Assembly: GCF_019722725.1 (NCBI RefSeq)
Contig: NZ_CP077941.1
Location: 682,001 to 746,000, forward strand
DNA length: 64,000 bases
Direction of reading: 5' to 3'
From: Vreelandella profundi
GTDB taxonomy: Bacteria > Pseudomonadota > Gammaproteobacteria > Pseudomonadales > Halomonadaceae
The position numbers were made by a program, and so were the translations under genes. Shown piece by piece: positions 10,595 to 18,236 of this stretch. The number at the start of each line of letters is the position of its first letter. The stretch's first letter is position 1. Under the pieces are notes generated by a model, which saw only the letters and a list, made by a program, of their open reading frames with translations, was not told the origin of the DNA and ran no database searches.

Positions 10595-10777
10595 TCACCG
10601 GTTGGCGTTAATGCCGTTGTGAACCTGCTGCAAGAGCGATAATGAAGGTGAGAGGCTTACTGCATAAGGATGCCCGCGCCACGCCGGGTCATATTCAAAG
10701 CGCAGTGGGTGAGTGTCAAACAGCCACCCGACGAGCGCTTGCGCGTGATACACCGCCGAGGTGGCTTCACGCGCCAT
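10595..10777 (-). pseudogene. HipA toxin relic, N-terminal 60 codons only
   Basis: The protein starts MAREATSAVYHAQALVG and aligns residue for residue with the first 54 or so residues of the full HipA at 14969-16234. It then diverges after SLLQQVHNG and stops. The Ser/Thr kinase P-loop and catalytic loop are missing, so it cannot act as the toxin. It overlaps hipB by 11 bases, the same overlap as in the intact pair. The deletion joint lies near 10613, close to the pseudouridine synthase gene. Confidence 0.88.
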
Positions 10778-11030
10778 GGCGACCGTCCCCTTTACGCTTC
10801 ACGACCACCTCGAGCCCCATCAGATCCAGCACGTATAGTACCTTCTGTAATTGCAGGGTAGGCTTGCCGCGTTCCAGGTCAACGATAAAACGGTTGCCGG
10901 TGCCCGCAAGGCCCGCCAGATCAATCTGCAAGAGCCCTTGTTCGGCGCGAAGCTGACGCACCAAGTGGCCGAGATCCTCGCTTTGACGGATAGCGACCGG
11001 TTCTGTAAGAGAAGATGCATTGCTGGGCAT
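10767..11030 (-). CDS. hipB: HipB-like antitoxin (orphaned by loss of hipA)
   Basis: An 87-residue XRE helix-turn-helix protein (residues about 18-75: LGHLVRQLRAEQGLLQ, then AGTGNRFIVDLERGKPTL) ending LEVVVKRKGDGRHGA. In HipBA systems HipB represses the operon and neutralises the HipA kinase. It is closely similar to the second HipB at 16224-16481, differing mainly near the N-terminus. Two TTACCG palindromes lie directly upstream. It remains intact although its toxin is truncated, so it could act as an extra repressor or antidote for the second locus. Confidence 0.88.
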   Translation of the reverse strand: MPSNASSLTEPVAIRQSEDLGHLVRQLRAEQGLLQIDLAGLAGTGNRFIVDLERGKPTLQLQKVLYVLDLMGLEVVVKRKGDGRHGA

Positions 11031-11046
11031 GTTGGTTCGCTCTGAA

Positions 11047-11110
11047 TTACCGTTCGGTAACTTTAGGCGAAATATAAGGCTGTCTCAATATATAAATTAC
11101 CGATCGGTAA
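11047..11110. promoter_or_regulatory. Paired HipB operator candidates, hipBA copy 1
   Basis: Two 14-bp palindromes of form TTACCG-N2-CGGTAA lie at 11047-11060 and 11097-11110, centres 50 bp apart, just upstream of hipB. The same arrangement recurs at 14659-14722 and 16499-16611, each next to a hipB start. HipB is the likely ligand, although the shape would also suit a TetR-type regulator. Confidence 0.7.
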
Positions 11111-11165
11111 TTTTAATGGATAGAGCTGGTTACCGGAAAAAAGCGTCCTCTCTGTGCTCAAGTAC

Positions 11166-11366
11166 TCACATCGTTATCACGGCTGACAGCGGAATATGAG
11201 CGATATGCGCTTTAGGCTTTTGCCATGGCTGGTCCTGGGTGGGCGGTAGCCATTCGATCTTGTCTTTGAAGCCTGTGATGTCCACTTCAATAACGACGGG
11301 TACTTCTTTTAATGTGAAGTATCGATTTTTAGATGGTCGTTGAGCCGAATATAAACCATAATCGGC
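11166..11366 (-). other. Unidentified reading frame between hipB and fic
   Basis: A stop-bounded frame of 66 codons with no ATG reads LKEVPVVIEVDITGFKDK in the middle and ends HIAHIPLSAVITM. The composition looks protein-like, but there is no start or ribosome site and its 5' end overlaps the fic palindrome. It may be the tail of a lost gene. I do not recognise the family. The rest of 11111-11402 holds only operators. Confidence 0.25.
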
Positions 11367-11385
11367 TCATAAATTGATTCGAATA
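11341..11385. promoter_or_regulatory. Palindromic operator candidate before fic
   Basis: TGAGCCGA (11341-11348) and TCGGCTCA (11362-11369) form an inverted repeat with 13 bases between the arms, followed six bases later by GATTCGAATA (11376-11385). The same three-part element recurs at 18237-18282. It ends 17 bases before the fic ATG, a position suited to repression. The winged-helix C-terminus of the Fic protein is a possible ligand (inference). Confidence 0.55.
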
Positions 11386-11402
11386 GGTATGGCAATCAGC
11401 TC

Positions 11403-12515
11403 ATGTATATCTGGCAGCAGCACAATTGGCCCTTTTTTGGATGGGATGAACCTACTCTAAAACCTACGCTAGATGCCATCAGGTTACTGCAAGGCCGGGT
11501 GATGGGTAGAACGGATGCTGCCCCCGAGCAGACGGATCTAGAGGTGGAAATGGATGCCCTTATCCAGAACGCTATCCGCACCAGCGAGATTGAGGGCGAG
11601 CGCCTGGATGTTGGGTCCGTGCGTTCTTCCGTTGCGCGTCACTTAGGATTGGAGCAGGCGGGTGTATCCACCAGAACCACGCCGGAATCCGAAGCGCTGA
11701 TTGAGCTTTTGCTGCAAGCAACCCACCATCCAGACAACCACATTTCCTACCAGCAACTCTGTTTCTGGCAGTCCTTGTTGTTCGTTCAAGGCCCTGGCCT
11801 GTTAGGCAAGGTACGTGTAGGCGAGCTGCGAGGCGATCATCCTATGCAAGTTGTATCGGGGCGAATTGACCGGCCCACGGTGCATTTTGAAGCGCCGCCA
11901 CGTGAGACCTTAAAAGTTGAGCTTGATACATTTATTGACTGGTTCAACCATCCGCCAGAAGGGCTTGATCCGCTAGTGCGTGCTGGTATCGCCCACCTGT
12001 GGCTGATTACCTTGCATCCGTTCGATGATGGAAACGGGCGTGTGACGCGTGCGGTAACGGATAGGGCACTGGCGCAAGCCGAGCGGCAATCGGTCCGCTT
12101 TTATTCGCTGAGCGCAGCGATCATGGCGCGCCGCGAGGCGTACTACGATCACCTGGAAAGCGCTCAGAAAGGCAGTCTCGATATTACGCAATGGTTGTTG
12201 TGGTTTCTGGACACGCTGAAAGAGGCACTTAAGCAAGCGCTGTTAAGAATCGACCGTGTACTCATGAAAACCACCTTCTGGCAGCGCCATGCGACCACCG
12301 TGCTGAACGAACGGCAAATCAAGGTGCTGAATCGTTTGTTGGACACCGCAGGCGAGGAGTTTGCGCAGGGCATTAATGCTCGTAAGTACCAATCGTTGGC
12401 TAAGGTGAGTAAAGCTACCGCCACGCGGGATCTGGCCGAGCTGCTGGAAAAAGGCTGCCTTTCCAAGCTTCCCGGCGGCGGGCGCAGCACTCGTTACTCC
12501 GTGGTGGTGGGCTAG
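11403..12515 (+). CDS. Fic family AMP-transferase with N-terminal inhibitory motif and C-terminal winged helix
   Basis: Probable Fic adenylyltransferase of 370 residues. The N-terminal module matches the DUF4172-type Fic proteins (MYIWQQHNWPFFGWD). It contains the self-inhibitory motif T60-x3-E64-G65 within TSEIEGE, which marks a class II Fic enzyme. The active site HPFDDGNGRVTR is at 205-216 with His205 as base. Residues 300-370 form a winged helix (NARKYQSLAKVSKATATRD, then LPGGGRSTRYSV), suggesting DNA binding and autoregulation. A palindrome lies just upstream. A truncated, mutated copy follows at 13765-14170. Its protein target cannot be inferred. Confidence 0.93.
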   Translation: MYIWQQHNWPFFGWDEPTLKPTLDAIRLLQGRVMGRTDAAPEQTDLEVEMDALIQNAIRTSEIEGERLDVGSVRSSVARHLGLEQAGVSTRTTPESEALIELLLQATHHPDNHISYQQLCFWQSLLFVQGPGLLGKVRVGELRGDHPMQVVSGRIDRPTVHFEAPPRETLKVELDTFIDWFNHPPEGLDPLVRAGIAHLWLITLHPFDDGNGRVTRAVTDRALAQAERQSVRFYSLSAAIMARREAYYDHLESAQKGSLDITQWLLWFLDTLKEALKQALLRIDRVLMKTTFWQRHATTVLNERQIKVLNRLLDTAGEEFAQGINARKYQSLAKVSKATATRDLAELLEKGCLSKLPGGGRSTRYSVVVG

Positions 12516-12548
12516 GGCTGCCTGTTGAAAACTATAGGTTCCAAGGGG

Positions 12549-12857
12549 TTAGTTAGATACGCCCTCGCAGTTGTCGTGATATAGCGGGGCATCGTTGCCT
12601 AACGCTAGGCGCTTGGTGGCGCTGTTGTAGTAGAAGTGACCGGACTCCGCGCCTGAAAGCGCATAGTCGCCGCACACTCCATAGCCCTTGTTGACTCGTT
12701 TCAGGTTCGAGATCTCGGTCGGTGCCTGGCTGTCGAGGCTTTCCAATATGATCGCGGCGATGTGAGCATCACGTTTGGCCTCGGAGTAGGCCTGGCTACT
12801 GAATACCAGGCCCGCAACGATGAAAATGGCGACGACGGGTATCCATGGGTTATGCAT
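12549..12857 (-). CDS. Small membrane-anchored or secreted protein, copy 1
   Basis: A 102-residue protein of unknown family. Residues 4-22 (PWIPVVAIFIVAGLVFSS) form a hydrophobic signal or anchor, and the rest is predicted to be outside the inner membrane. Two Cys residues in GVCGDY and DNCEG could pair as a disulfide. A second copy at 14200-14508 is about 90 percent identical, and a fragment survives at 16806-16856. In both main copies the gene lies just after a fic C-terminus on the opposite strand, so it is duplicated as part of the same unit. No function can be assigned. Confidence 0.75.
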   Translation of the reverse strand: MHNPWIPVVAIFIVAGLVFSSQAYSEAKRDAHIAAIILESLDSQAPTEISNLKRVNKGYGVCGDYALSGAESGHFYYNSATKRLALGNDAPLYHDNCEGVSN

Positions 12858-13107
12858 GGCGTGTCCAGTGAGTAGATGTGGTTGTGTATGATGCCAATAG
12901 GAAAAGTATTTAGCAGGATAATCACGGGTTGCTGGTTCAGCTTTACTGGTTGTTGCGGGCTGAGTTGCTGTTGAACGCTACTCGCAGATTAAATAAGCTG
13001 CCTACCGCCTAAAAGCCTTATTTAACCTCCGCATCATCCCGAATCACGATAGAGATGGCGTTTATATGGCGCCCACGGTTCCGGGGTAACTTTATGGATG
13101 AACGCAA

Positions 13108-13677
13108 ATGACGCTTGAGCATTTGGTGGCGAATTATGGCAGCTTCGGCCTGTTCGTGGGGGCGAGCTTGGAGGGCGAAGGCATTGCGATGCTTGGCGGC
13201 ATCATGTCTCATCAGCACCTGATCGGATTTTGGCCCGCTATCATCTCCCTTGCGTTGGGCTCTTTTCTGGCGGATCAACTATTCTTCCTGCTGGGACATG
13301 GGTGGCGCAATAGCGCTATCGTTCGTTCGGTTCAGGGTAGCGCAGCAGGTGGGCGTGTACTGACGACGTTCAACGCCCACCCGAACGTTTTCGCGTTCTC
13401 CTTGCGATTCCTTTACGGGCTACGCATGGCCGGTGCGGTGACCATCGGCACGACCAACTTTCCTTGGCCACGATTTATCCTGCTCAATGCTATTTCGGCG
13501 TTGATCTGGTCAACGGCCTGGGTCACGCTCGGTTATGTGTGTGGTCAGGCAGTCGCGCCACTTTTTGAGCGTATGAGCAGCCTTTCCCATTTTGTGCTGG
13601 CGGGTGTTGCCGCCATCCTTTGTGTCGCGGTAGTGGCTGTCGTGGCTTCCAGGCGGAGACGAGCGACGCGCGATTGA
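13108..13677 (+). CDS. DedA family membrane protein
   Basis: An integral inner-membrane protein of 189 residues in the DedA/SNARE-associated family, members of which include undecaprenyl-phosphate and phospholipid flippases. The family signature is seen near the start (FGLFVGASLEGEGIAMLGG), followed by the re-entrant region and the RFLYGLRMAGAVTIG motif with its conserved Arg residues. Four to five hydrophobic segments are visible and the tail is RRRRATRD. The ATG overlaps the stop of a five-codon leader frame. It sits between the two fic copies without a matching duplicate. Confidence 0.9.
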   Translation: MTLEHLVANYGSFGLFVGASLEGEGIAMLGGIMSHQHLIGFWPAIISLALGSFLADQLFFLLGHGWRNSAIVRSVQGSAAGGRVLTTFNAHPNVFAFSLRFLYGLRMAGAVTIGTTNFPWPRFILLNAISALIWSTAWVTLGYVCGQAVAPLFERMSSLSHFVLAGVAAILCVAVVAVVASRRRRATRD

Positions 13678-13764
13678 GCTCGCTGCACCCACAAGAGCGC
13701 GACATTACTCTATCGTTTGCGCCTCCGCACGAGATAGACAGGTGAGCAACACGAGCGTCACCTT

Positions 13765-14170
13765 GAGCGCGGCCATTATGGTGCGACGCAACGCTTACTA
13801 TGATCACCTTGAAAGCGCTCAGAAAAGCAGCCTCGATATTACGTCGTGGTTGTTGTGGTTTCTGGGCACGCTGAAAGAGGCGCTTGAGCAGGCGCTGTTA
13901 AGAATCGACCGTGTGTTAATGAAAGCTACCTTCTGGCAGCGTCATGCCACCACCGTGCTGAACGAACGGCAAATCAAGGTGCTGATCCGCCTGTTGGATA
14001 CCGCAGGGGAGGAGTTTGAGCAGGACATTAACGCCCGCAAGTAGCAATCGTTGGCCAAAGTGAGTAAAGCCACCGCAACGCGGGATTTGGCAGAACTGCT
14101 GGAAAAAGGCTGCCTTTCCAAGCTTCCCGGCGGCGGGCGCAGCACTCGTTACTCTGTGGTGGTGGGCTAG
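13765..14170 (+). pseudogene. Truncated Fic protein gene, copy 2
   Basis: This is closely similar (high-80s percent by eye) to codons 236-370 of the fic gene at 11403, starting at the equivalent of LSAAIM. The N-terminal inhibitory motif and the HPFDDGNGR active site are missing. The codon for Tyr329 has become TAG at 14042-14044. Beyond it the winged-helix part is still readable to the original stop at 14168-14170. A GTG at 13742 could start a 100-residue stub, but this is likely chance. Confidence 0.9.
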
Positions 14171-14199
14171 GGCTGCCTGTTGAGAACTATAGGAAGGGG

Positions 14200-14508
14200 T
14201 TAGTTAGCGACGCCCTCGCAGTTGTCGTGATACAGCGGGGCATCGGTGCCCAACGCCAGGCGCTTGGTGGCGCTGTTGTAGTAGAAGTGACCGGACTCGG
14301 CGCCTGAAAGCTTGTAATCACCGCACACCCCATAGCCCTTGTTGACTCGCTGCAAGTGGGAGATCTCGGCCGGTGCCTGGCTGTCGAGGCTTTCCGATAT
14401 GATCGCGGCGATGTGAGCATCACGCTTGGCCTCGGAGTAGGCCTGGCTACCGAATACCAGACCCGCAACGGCGAAAATGGCGACGACGGGAATCCATAGG
14501 TTATGCAT
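14200..14508 (-). CDS. Small membrane-anchored or secreted protein, copy 2
   Basis: A 102-residue paralogue of the product of 12549-12857, with the same N-terminal hydrophobic segment (LWIPVVAIFAVAGLVFGS), the GVCGDY and DNCEGVAN cysteine motifs and the same length. Both copies keep full frames although the adjacent fic copy has decayed, so selection may act on this gene (inference). Upstream on the same strand lies a hipB relic and a pair of TTACCG palindromes, which could now drive this gene. Confidence 0.75.
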   Translation of the reverse strand: MHNLWIPVVAIFAVAGLVFGSQAYSEAKRDAHIAAIISESLDSQAPAEISHLQRVNKGYGVCGDYKLSGAESGHFYYNSATKRLALGTDAPLYHDNCEGVAN

Positions 14509-14593
14509 AGCGTGTCCAGTGAGAGAAGATGAAAGTGCATGAAGTCGGTAAGAAAAGTATTTAGCGGGATAATAACTTTTTGCCCATCCATTT

Positions 14594-14641
14594 TCATTTA
14601 TTGGCGAGTGCCTGTGGGAAAAGGGCGTTATGTATTGGCAT
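14594..14641 (-). pseudogene. hipB relic: start codon and first residues only
   Basis: The frame MPIHNALFPQALANK followed by TGA matches the start of the intact HipB (MSIDNASSPTT). The DNA between its ATG and the first palindrome is nearly the same as before hipB at 16481. The helix-turn-helix is gone. It documents a third hipBA promoter copy in the region. Confidence 0.7.
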
Positions 14642-14658
14642 AGAAAATCTGCTTTTGA

Positions 14659-14722
14659 TTACCGCTCAGTAATTTTGTGCTCGGCTTTGGTGAGGAATAA
14701 CAGAATAATTACCGATCGGTAA
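14659..14722. promoter_or_regulatory. Paired HipB operator candidates, relic copy 2
   Basis: TTACCGCTCAGTAA (14659-14672, one arm mismatched) and TTACCGATCGGTAA (14709-14722), centres 50 bp apart, flank the hipB relic as in the other two copies. They lie about 150 bp upstream of the small-protein gene at 14508 on the same strand and may act as its regulatory region. Confidence 0.65.
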
Positions 14723-14763
14723 TTTAAAGCCTTCCAAAGCGTGGATTTAAACCCTATGAGCGG

Positions 14764-14955
14764 CTACTGACTAGCCGAAAGCCCATGTTGATAAACAACA
14801 CTCATGCTTGAAAAAGCCGATATATAGCGCCCTTCGTAGCTGTGTGGTTCTCCTTCAACGTTGACCGCCGCCTTGGAGTAATCCGCCGCCACGTAGAAAA
14901 GCGCCCCATATTTTAGAGATCCAAAACCGTTAGTGGCTTGCTTGTTTGGGTGTGA
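14764..14955 (-). other. Unidentified reading frame downstream of hipA
   Basis: A stop-bounded frame of 63 codons without ATG contains SLKYGALFYVAADYSKAAV and ends VVYQHGLSASQ. It is Tyr- and Ala-rich and reads like real protein, perhaps the C-terminus of a deleted gene that followed hipA. I do not recognise it and cannot show that it is expressed. Confidence 0.3.
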
Positions 14956-14968
14956 TCAATTCGCTTCA

Positions 14969-16234
14969 TTATTTTGGCTTGCTGGCCCACCGCTGCTGCA
15001 TTTTTCGGCAGTTGCCTAACAGCCGCCGCTGTAAGCGCTCGAGTATTGTTTGCTCGGTTCCCTGGTGAGCCACGGGGCTCAGCGCGGCGATTGTCGTGTC
15101 TATGGCTTGCGGCATTCGCTCAGCAAGCTCAAATCCTTGCTTCAAGAAGTAGCGTGGCTGAAAGCGCAGTGCGCGTGCTAACGCTTCGAGGTGCGAGCGC
15201 TCGATACTGCCGGGGCGGTCTTCTCCGTTTAGGCGTAGTGCAAAGCGGGTCGAAAGGCCGCTATAAAGCGTTGTGCTCATCAAATCGTAGAACGGCGCCA
15301 GCCGTGGGCCATCAGAGGTGTAAAGGATGGCGAGGTTCTTGGCGTGGCTGTCGTTGTTGCCGATCAACAGATTTAAGAAGAGCCAGCCGATTAGTCGCTG
15401 CATATCTTTAGCCGGTGCGCCTTGCTGCTGCAAGAGTTCACGGCAGCGAATCAGGCCGGGGCCACCGTCGCTTTCGTATTTGATCAATGATGGGGTGCCG
15501 GCAAGCTGACAGAAATCGAGTTGGTGCAGGCGCTGCAAGTTGCCATGTGCATCGGGCATGCGATCATATCGGCGCACTAGGCAGGCGCGGGTGTCGGGCT
15601 GGTAGCTCGCCTCTGCGACATCTAGCCCGAGCTCAGCGGCCAACTGCATACAGAAGGTTTCGTTAAGCGCGGTCGACCAAACACCCTTAAGGCCTTGAAT
15701 ATCAGGCTTGAGTATATGACTGGAAGGTGCCGAGCCTTCCGGTATGGCGGGGCTTCCATCCGGCATTACCATCAGCAGTAGCTTATTTTGAGCACCGGCG
15801 AGTGAGATACGCGGCTCGTCACCGTGTTGTGAAAACAAGGGGCTTGGCGTCTGCTGCTGTAAGTGTTCCGCCACGGTTGACCAGTGAGTAGGCCGGTAGT
15901 GCGGCAAAGCCGGTGACTCGCTTTGTAAAAGCAGGGTGAAGCCGCTGGCCGTATCACCGCCAATGGCTTTCAGCAGCCCAAAAACGGTCGTGGTGTGATG
16001 ACGAAGCTCCAGGTGGTGGCGAACATCACCTTCCGGCAGCAGATTCTCGAAATAAGCTAACACGCTATCGCCTTCGTGAACCTGCTGCGAGAACGGCAGT
16101 AAAGGTGAGAGGCTTACCGCATCAGGATGCTTGCGCCACGCCGTGGTGTACTCGAAGCGCAGCGGTTGGGTATCGTACAACTGCCCCACATGCTTTTCAG
16201 CGTGATAAACCGCTAGGGTGGCGTCACTCGCCAT
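14969..16234 (-). CDS. hipA: HipA-type serine/threonine kinase toxin
   Basis: A 421-residue HipA kinase; E. coli HipA phosphorylates glutamyl-tRNA synthetase and induces persistence. The N-terminal HipA domain (1-105) has the FENLLPEGDVR motif. The P-loop SLAGAQNK at 144-151 includes the Ser that is autophosphorylated in homologues. HILKP places the ATP-binding Lys at 176, NNDSHAKN at 293-300 supplies catalytic Asp295, and FYDLMS has the metal-binding Asp317. All expected residues are present, so the toxin is probably active. It overlaps hipB by 11 bases and follows it, the usual antitoxin-toxin order. Confidence 0.95.
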   Translation of the reverse strand: MASDATLAVYHAEKHVGQLYDTQPLRFEYTTAWRKHPDAVSLSPLLPFSQQVHEGDSVLAYFENLLPEGDVRHHLELRHHTTTVFGLLKAIGGDTASGFTLLLQSESPALPHYRPTHWSTVAEHLQQQTPSPLFSQHGDEPRISLAGAQNKLLLMVMPDGSPAIPEGSAPSSHILKPDIQGLKGVWSTALNETFCMQLAAELGLDVAEASYQPDTRACLVRRYDRMPDAHGNLQRLHQLDFCQLAGTPSLIKYESDGGPGLIRCRELLQQQGAPAKDMQRLIGWLFLNLLIGNNDSHAKNLAILYTSDGPRLAPFYDLMSTTLYSGLSTRFALRLNGEDRPGSIERSHLEALARALRFQPRYFLKQGFELAERMPQAIDTTIAALSPVAHQGTEQTILERLQRRLLGNCRKMQQRWASKPK

Positions 16235-16481
16235 GGCGATTATTCCCTTTGCGTTTCACGACCACCTCAAGCCCCATTAAGTCCAACACATCCAGCACCT
16301 TTTGCAGCTGAAGGGTTGGCTTGCCTCGCTCCAAATCGACGATAAAGCGGTTGCCGGTGCCTGCAAGGCCCGCCAAGTCCATCTGTAACAAGCCTTGTTC
16401 AGTGCGGAGTTTGCGAACCAGTTGGCCCAGCTCTTCGCTTTGACGAATGGTCGTAGGGGAAGAGGCGTTATCTATTGACAT
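16224..16481 (-). CDS. hipB: HipB-type antitoxin and repressor
   Basis: An 85-residue XRE regulator (MSIDNASSPTTIRQSEELG, then an HTH at about 16-72, tail EVVVKRKGNNRHGE). It should bind and silence its HipA partner and repress the operon. It is closely similar to the HipB at 10767-11030, so cross-talk between the two is likely. Three TTACCG palindromes cover its promoter region at 16499-16611, one more than in the other copies. Confidence 0.93.
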   Translation of the reverse strand: MSIDNASSPTTIRQSEELGQLVRKLRTEQGLLQMDLAGLAGTGNRFIVDLERGKPTLQLQKVLDVLDLMGLEVVVKRKGNNRHGE

Positions 16482-16498
16482 AGGAAACCTGCTATTGA

Positions 16499-16611
16499 TT
16501 ACCGTTCGGTAATTCTAGGATCAATTTTGGCACGTAGCAATCATCTAGTTACCGTTCGGTAATTTTTGTACGTACAAAGGGTCAAAACTGCTTTAAATTA
16601 CCGATCGGTAA
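16499..16611. promoter_or_regulatory. Triple HipB operator candidates, intact hipBA copy
   Basis: Three 14-bp TTACCG-N2-CGGTAA palindromes lie at 16499-16512, 16549-16562 and 16598-16611, with centres 50 and 49 bp apart, close to five helical turns. The first lies 17 bases upstream of the hipB ATG. Regular spacing on one face of the helix suits cooperative repression by HipB dimers (inference). Confidence 0.75.
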
Positions 16612-17190
16612 TTGTAGGGGGCTGTCGTCTCTTACGAGCAGCCACGTCGACATCTCCATCATCTTATATGCAGTGGTCAATCAAAGCCGTCCATGGCCAG
16701 AATTTACACGCTATGCGCGGCTCGGCAGAGGCTGGCTAATGTAGGGTCACGGGCCGGGGCGCAATTACTTTACTGATTAACAGATCGTGAACGGGTTCTA
16801 ATAGGTCAGTAAGAGACGCTCTCACCGTTGTTTTGATACAGCGGGGCATCGGTGGCTGGAACGTCACTTAAGTGAGACACGCACATAGCGCACTTGCCTT
16901 GCTAAATAAACCTTGGCTTACCTGAATGCACGACCAAAATCTGTAGTCATTATTTGCTATTTCACCGCTGAAAACCTGCTTGCGCCCAGGCAGGGGCGGC
17001 CATTGAAGGCAGTTTCGATGGTGCCAAAACACAACGCATCAAGAGCGGCGGCGGTGGCGCCACCCGTTCATGAGCTGGAAGGGCTGCTAGGGTAAGGTGC
17101 GCAGAGCGGAATCTTGAAGCAAATGAGGCGATCCGCCCAAGCCGCTATGTGCTTTACTATCTGCAACTGTTATTCACGGAGGAAGCACCC
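16612..17190. other. Mostly non-coding spacer with one small relic
   Basis: Apart from the small-protein relic at 16806-16856 there is no gene I can support. A 60-codon frame at 16913-17095 has no ribosome site or family likeness. The last bases carry the GGAGGA ribosome site of the DUF808 gene at 17179-17184. Confidence 0.5.
16806..16856 (-). pseudogene. Fragment of the 102-residue small protein, copy 3
   Basis: The minus strand reads ATDAPLYQNNGESVSY then a stop, matching TDAPLYHDNCEGVAN at the end of the two intact copies. The DNA match includes a near-identical stretch around the DAPLY codons. The second Cys is Asn here, and the rest of the gene is gone. Confidence 0.7.
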
Positions 17191-18141
17191 ATGGCCATAG
17201 GCGGCTTGATAGGATTACTGGACGACATTGCCGCACTGGCGAAGCTGTCCGCAGCATCACTGGATGATGTGAGTGCCGCCGCTGGGCGTGCGACGGCGAA
17301 GGCTGCCGGGGTGGTGATCGATGATACGGCCGTGACGCCGCAATATTTGCAGGGAGTGGCAGCGGAGCGTGAACTGGCGATTGTAAAAAAAATAGCGCTG
17401 GGGTCGATCCGCAATAAGCTGATTTTTATCCTGCCGGTGGCGCTTTTACTGAATCACTTTTTGCCCGCGCTATTGCCGATCATCCTGATGGTGGGTGGCA
17501 CCTATCTGGCCTTTGAGGGCGCGGAGAAAGTCTGGCACAAGCTCTCCGGTGGCCATGATGACGAAAAGCCGTCGGTGGAAAAGGGGCCGGAAGCCGAGAA
17601 AAAGATCGTGAGTGGTGCCGTTCGAACCGACCTGATCCTGTCCGCTGAAATCATGGTAATCGCACTCGCCACGGTTGCCCATCAAGGGTTCTGGTCACAG
17701 ATGGTAAGCCTGGTGGTGGTCGCGTTTGTTATCACTATTCTGGTGTATGGTGTGGTGGCGCTGTTGGTCCGGATGGATGATTTTGGGCTGAAGCTGGCTA
17801 AGCGGGATAGTTCGGGCGTGCAGAAACTGGGCCGTGGTCTGGTGACGGCTATGCCCAAGGTGCTAGCGGCTATCGCGGTTGTGGGCACCGTCGCCATGCT
17901 TTGGGTGGGTGGGCATATTCTGATGGCAAATCTGGGTGCCGATGGAACGGGTTGGTTTAACGCGCCCTATGATTGGGTACATCATATTGAGCATAGCATT
18001 AGCGAGGCAACCGGTGCGTTAGGCGGCATACTGGGCTGGAGCTTCAATACGCTGTGTTCTGCGGTGATTGGCTTTTTGGTGGGATCAATAGTGGTGGGGG
18101 TGCTGCACCTCATGTCCAGCAAGAAGGCGCATGCCGAATAG
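17191..18141 (+). CDS. DUF808 family inner-membrane protein (YedI-like)
   Basis: An integral membrane protein of 316 residues in the DUF808/YedI family, function unknown. It starts MAIGGLIGLLDDIAALAKL, the family hallmark, continues with the VTPQYLQGVAAERELAIVKK block, then several transmembrane segments (about 85-110, 150-190, 225-250 and 280-305). GGAGGA lies just before the ATG, which settles the start over an in-frame 17149. It stands alone between two accessory stretches. Confidence 0.88.
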   Translation: MAIGGLIGLLDDIAALAKLSAASLDDVSAAAGRATAKAAGVVIDDTAVTPQYLQGVAAERELAIVKKIALGSIRNKLIFILPVALLLNHFLPALLPIILMVGGTYLAFEGAEKVWHKLSGGHDDEKPSVEKGPEAEKKIVSGAVRTDLILSAEIMVIALATVAHQGFWSQMVSLVVVAFVITILVYGVVALLVRMDDFGLKLAKRDSSGVQKLGRGLVTAMPKVLAAIAVVGTVAMLWVGGHILMANLGADGTGWFNAPYDWVHHIEHSISEATGALGGILGWSFNTLCSAVIGFLVGSIVVGVLHLMSSKKAHAE

Positions 18142-18236
18142 GTGCAGGCCGCGAAGTGCGTATCAGGGATCTAAGCGCCCTACATATTGACCTGACCCGC
18201 ACAACCTGTTCACTCATATCACTTTAGAAAATGCTC

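Noticed and set aside
13742..13764. GTG start for the fic copy giving a 100-residue protein
   Set aside because: The bases before 13765 do not match the fic gene, there is no ribosome site, and the frame ends at a nonsense codon, so the copy is treated as a pseudogene.
16913..17095. 60-codon plus-strand frame between hipB and DUF808
   Set aside because: No ribosome site, no family resemblance and low-complexity Ala/Val ending; likely chance.
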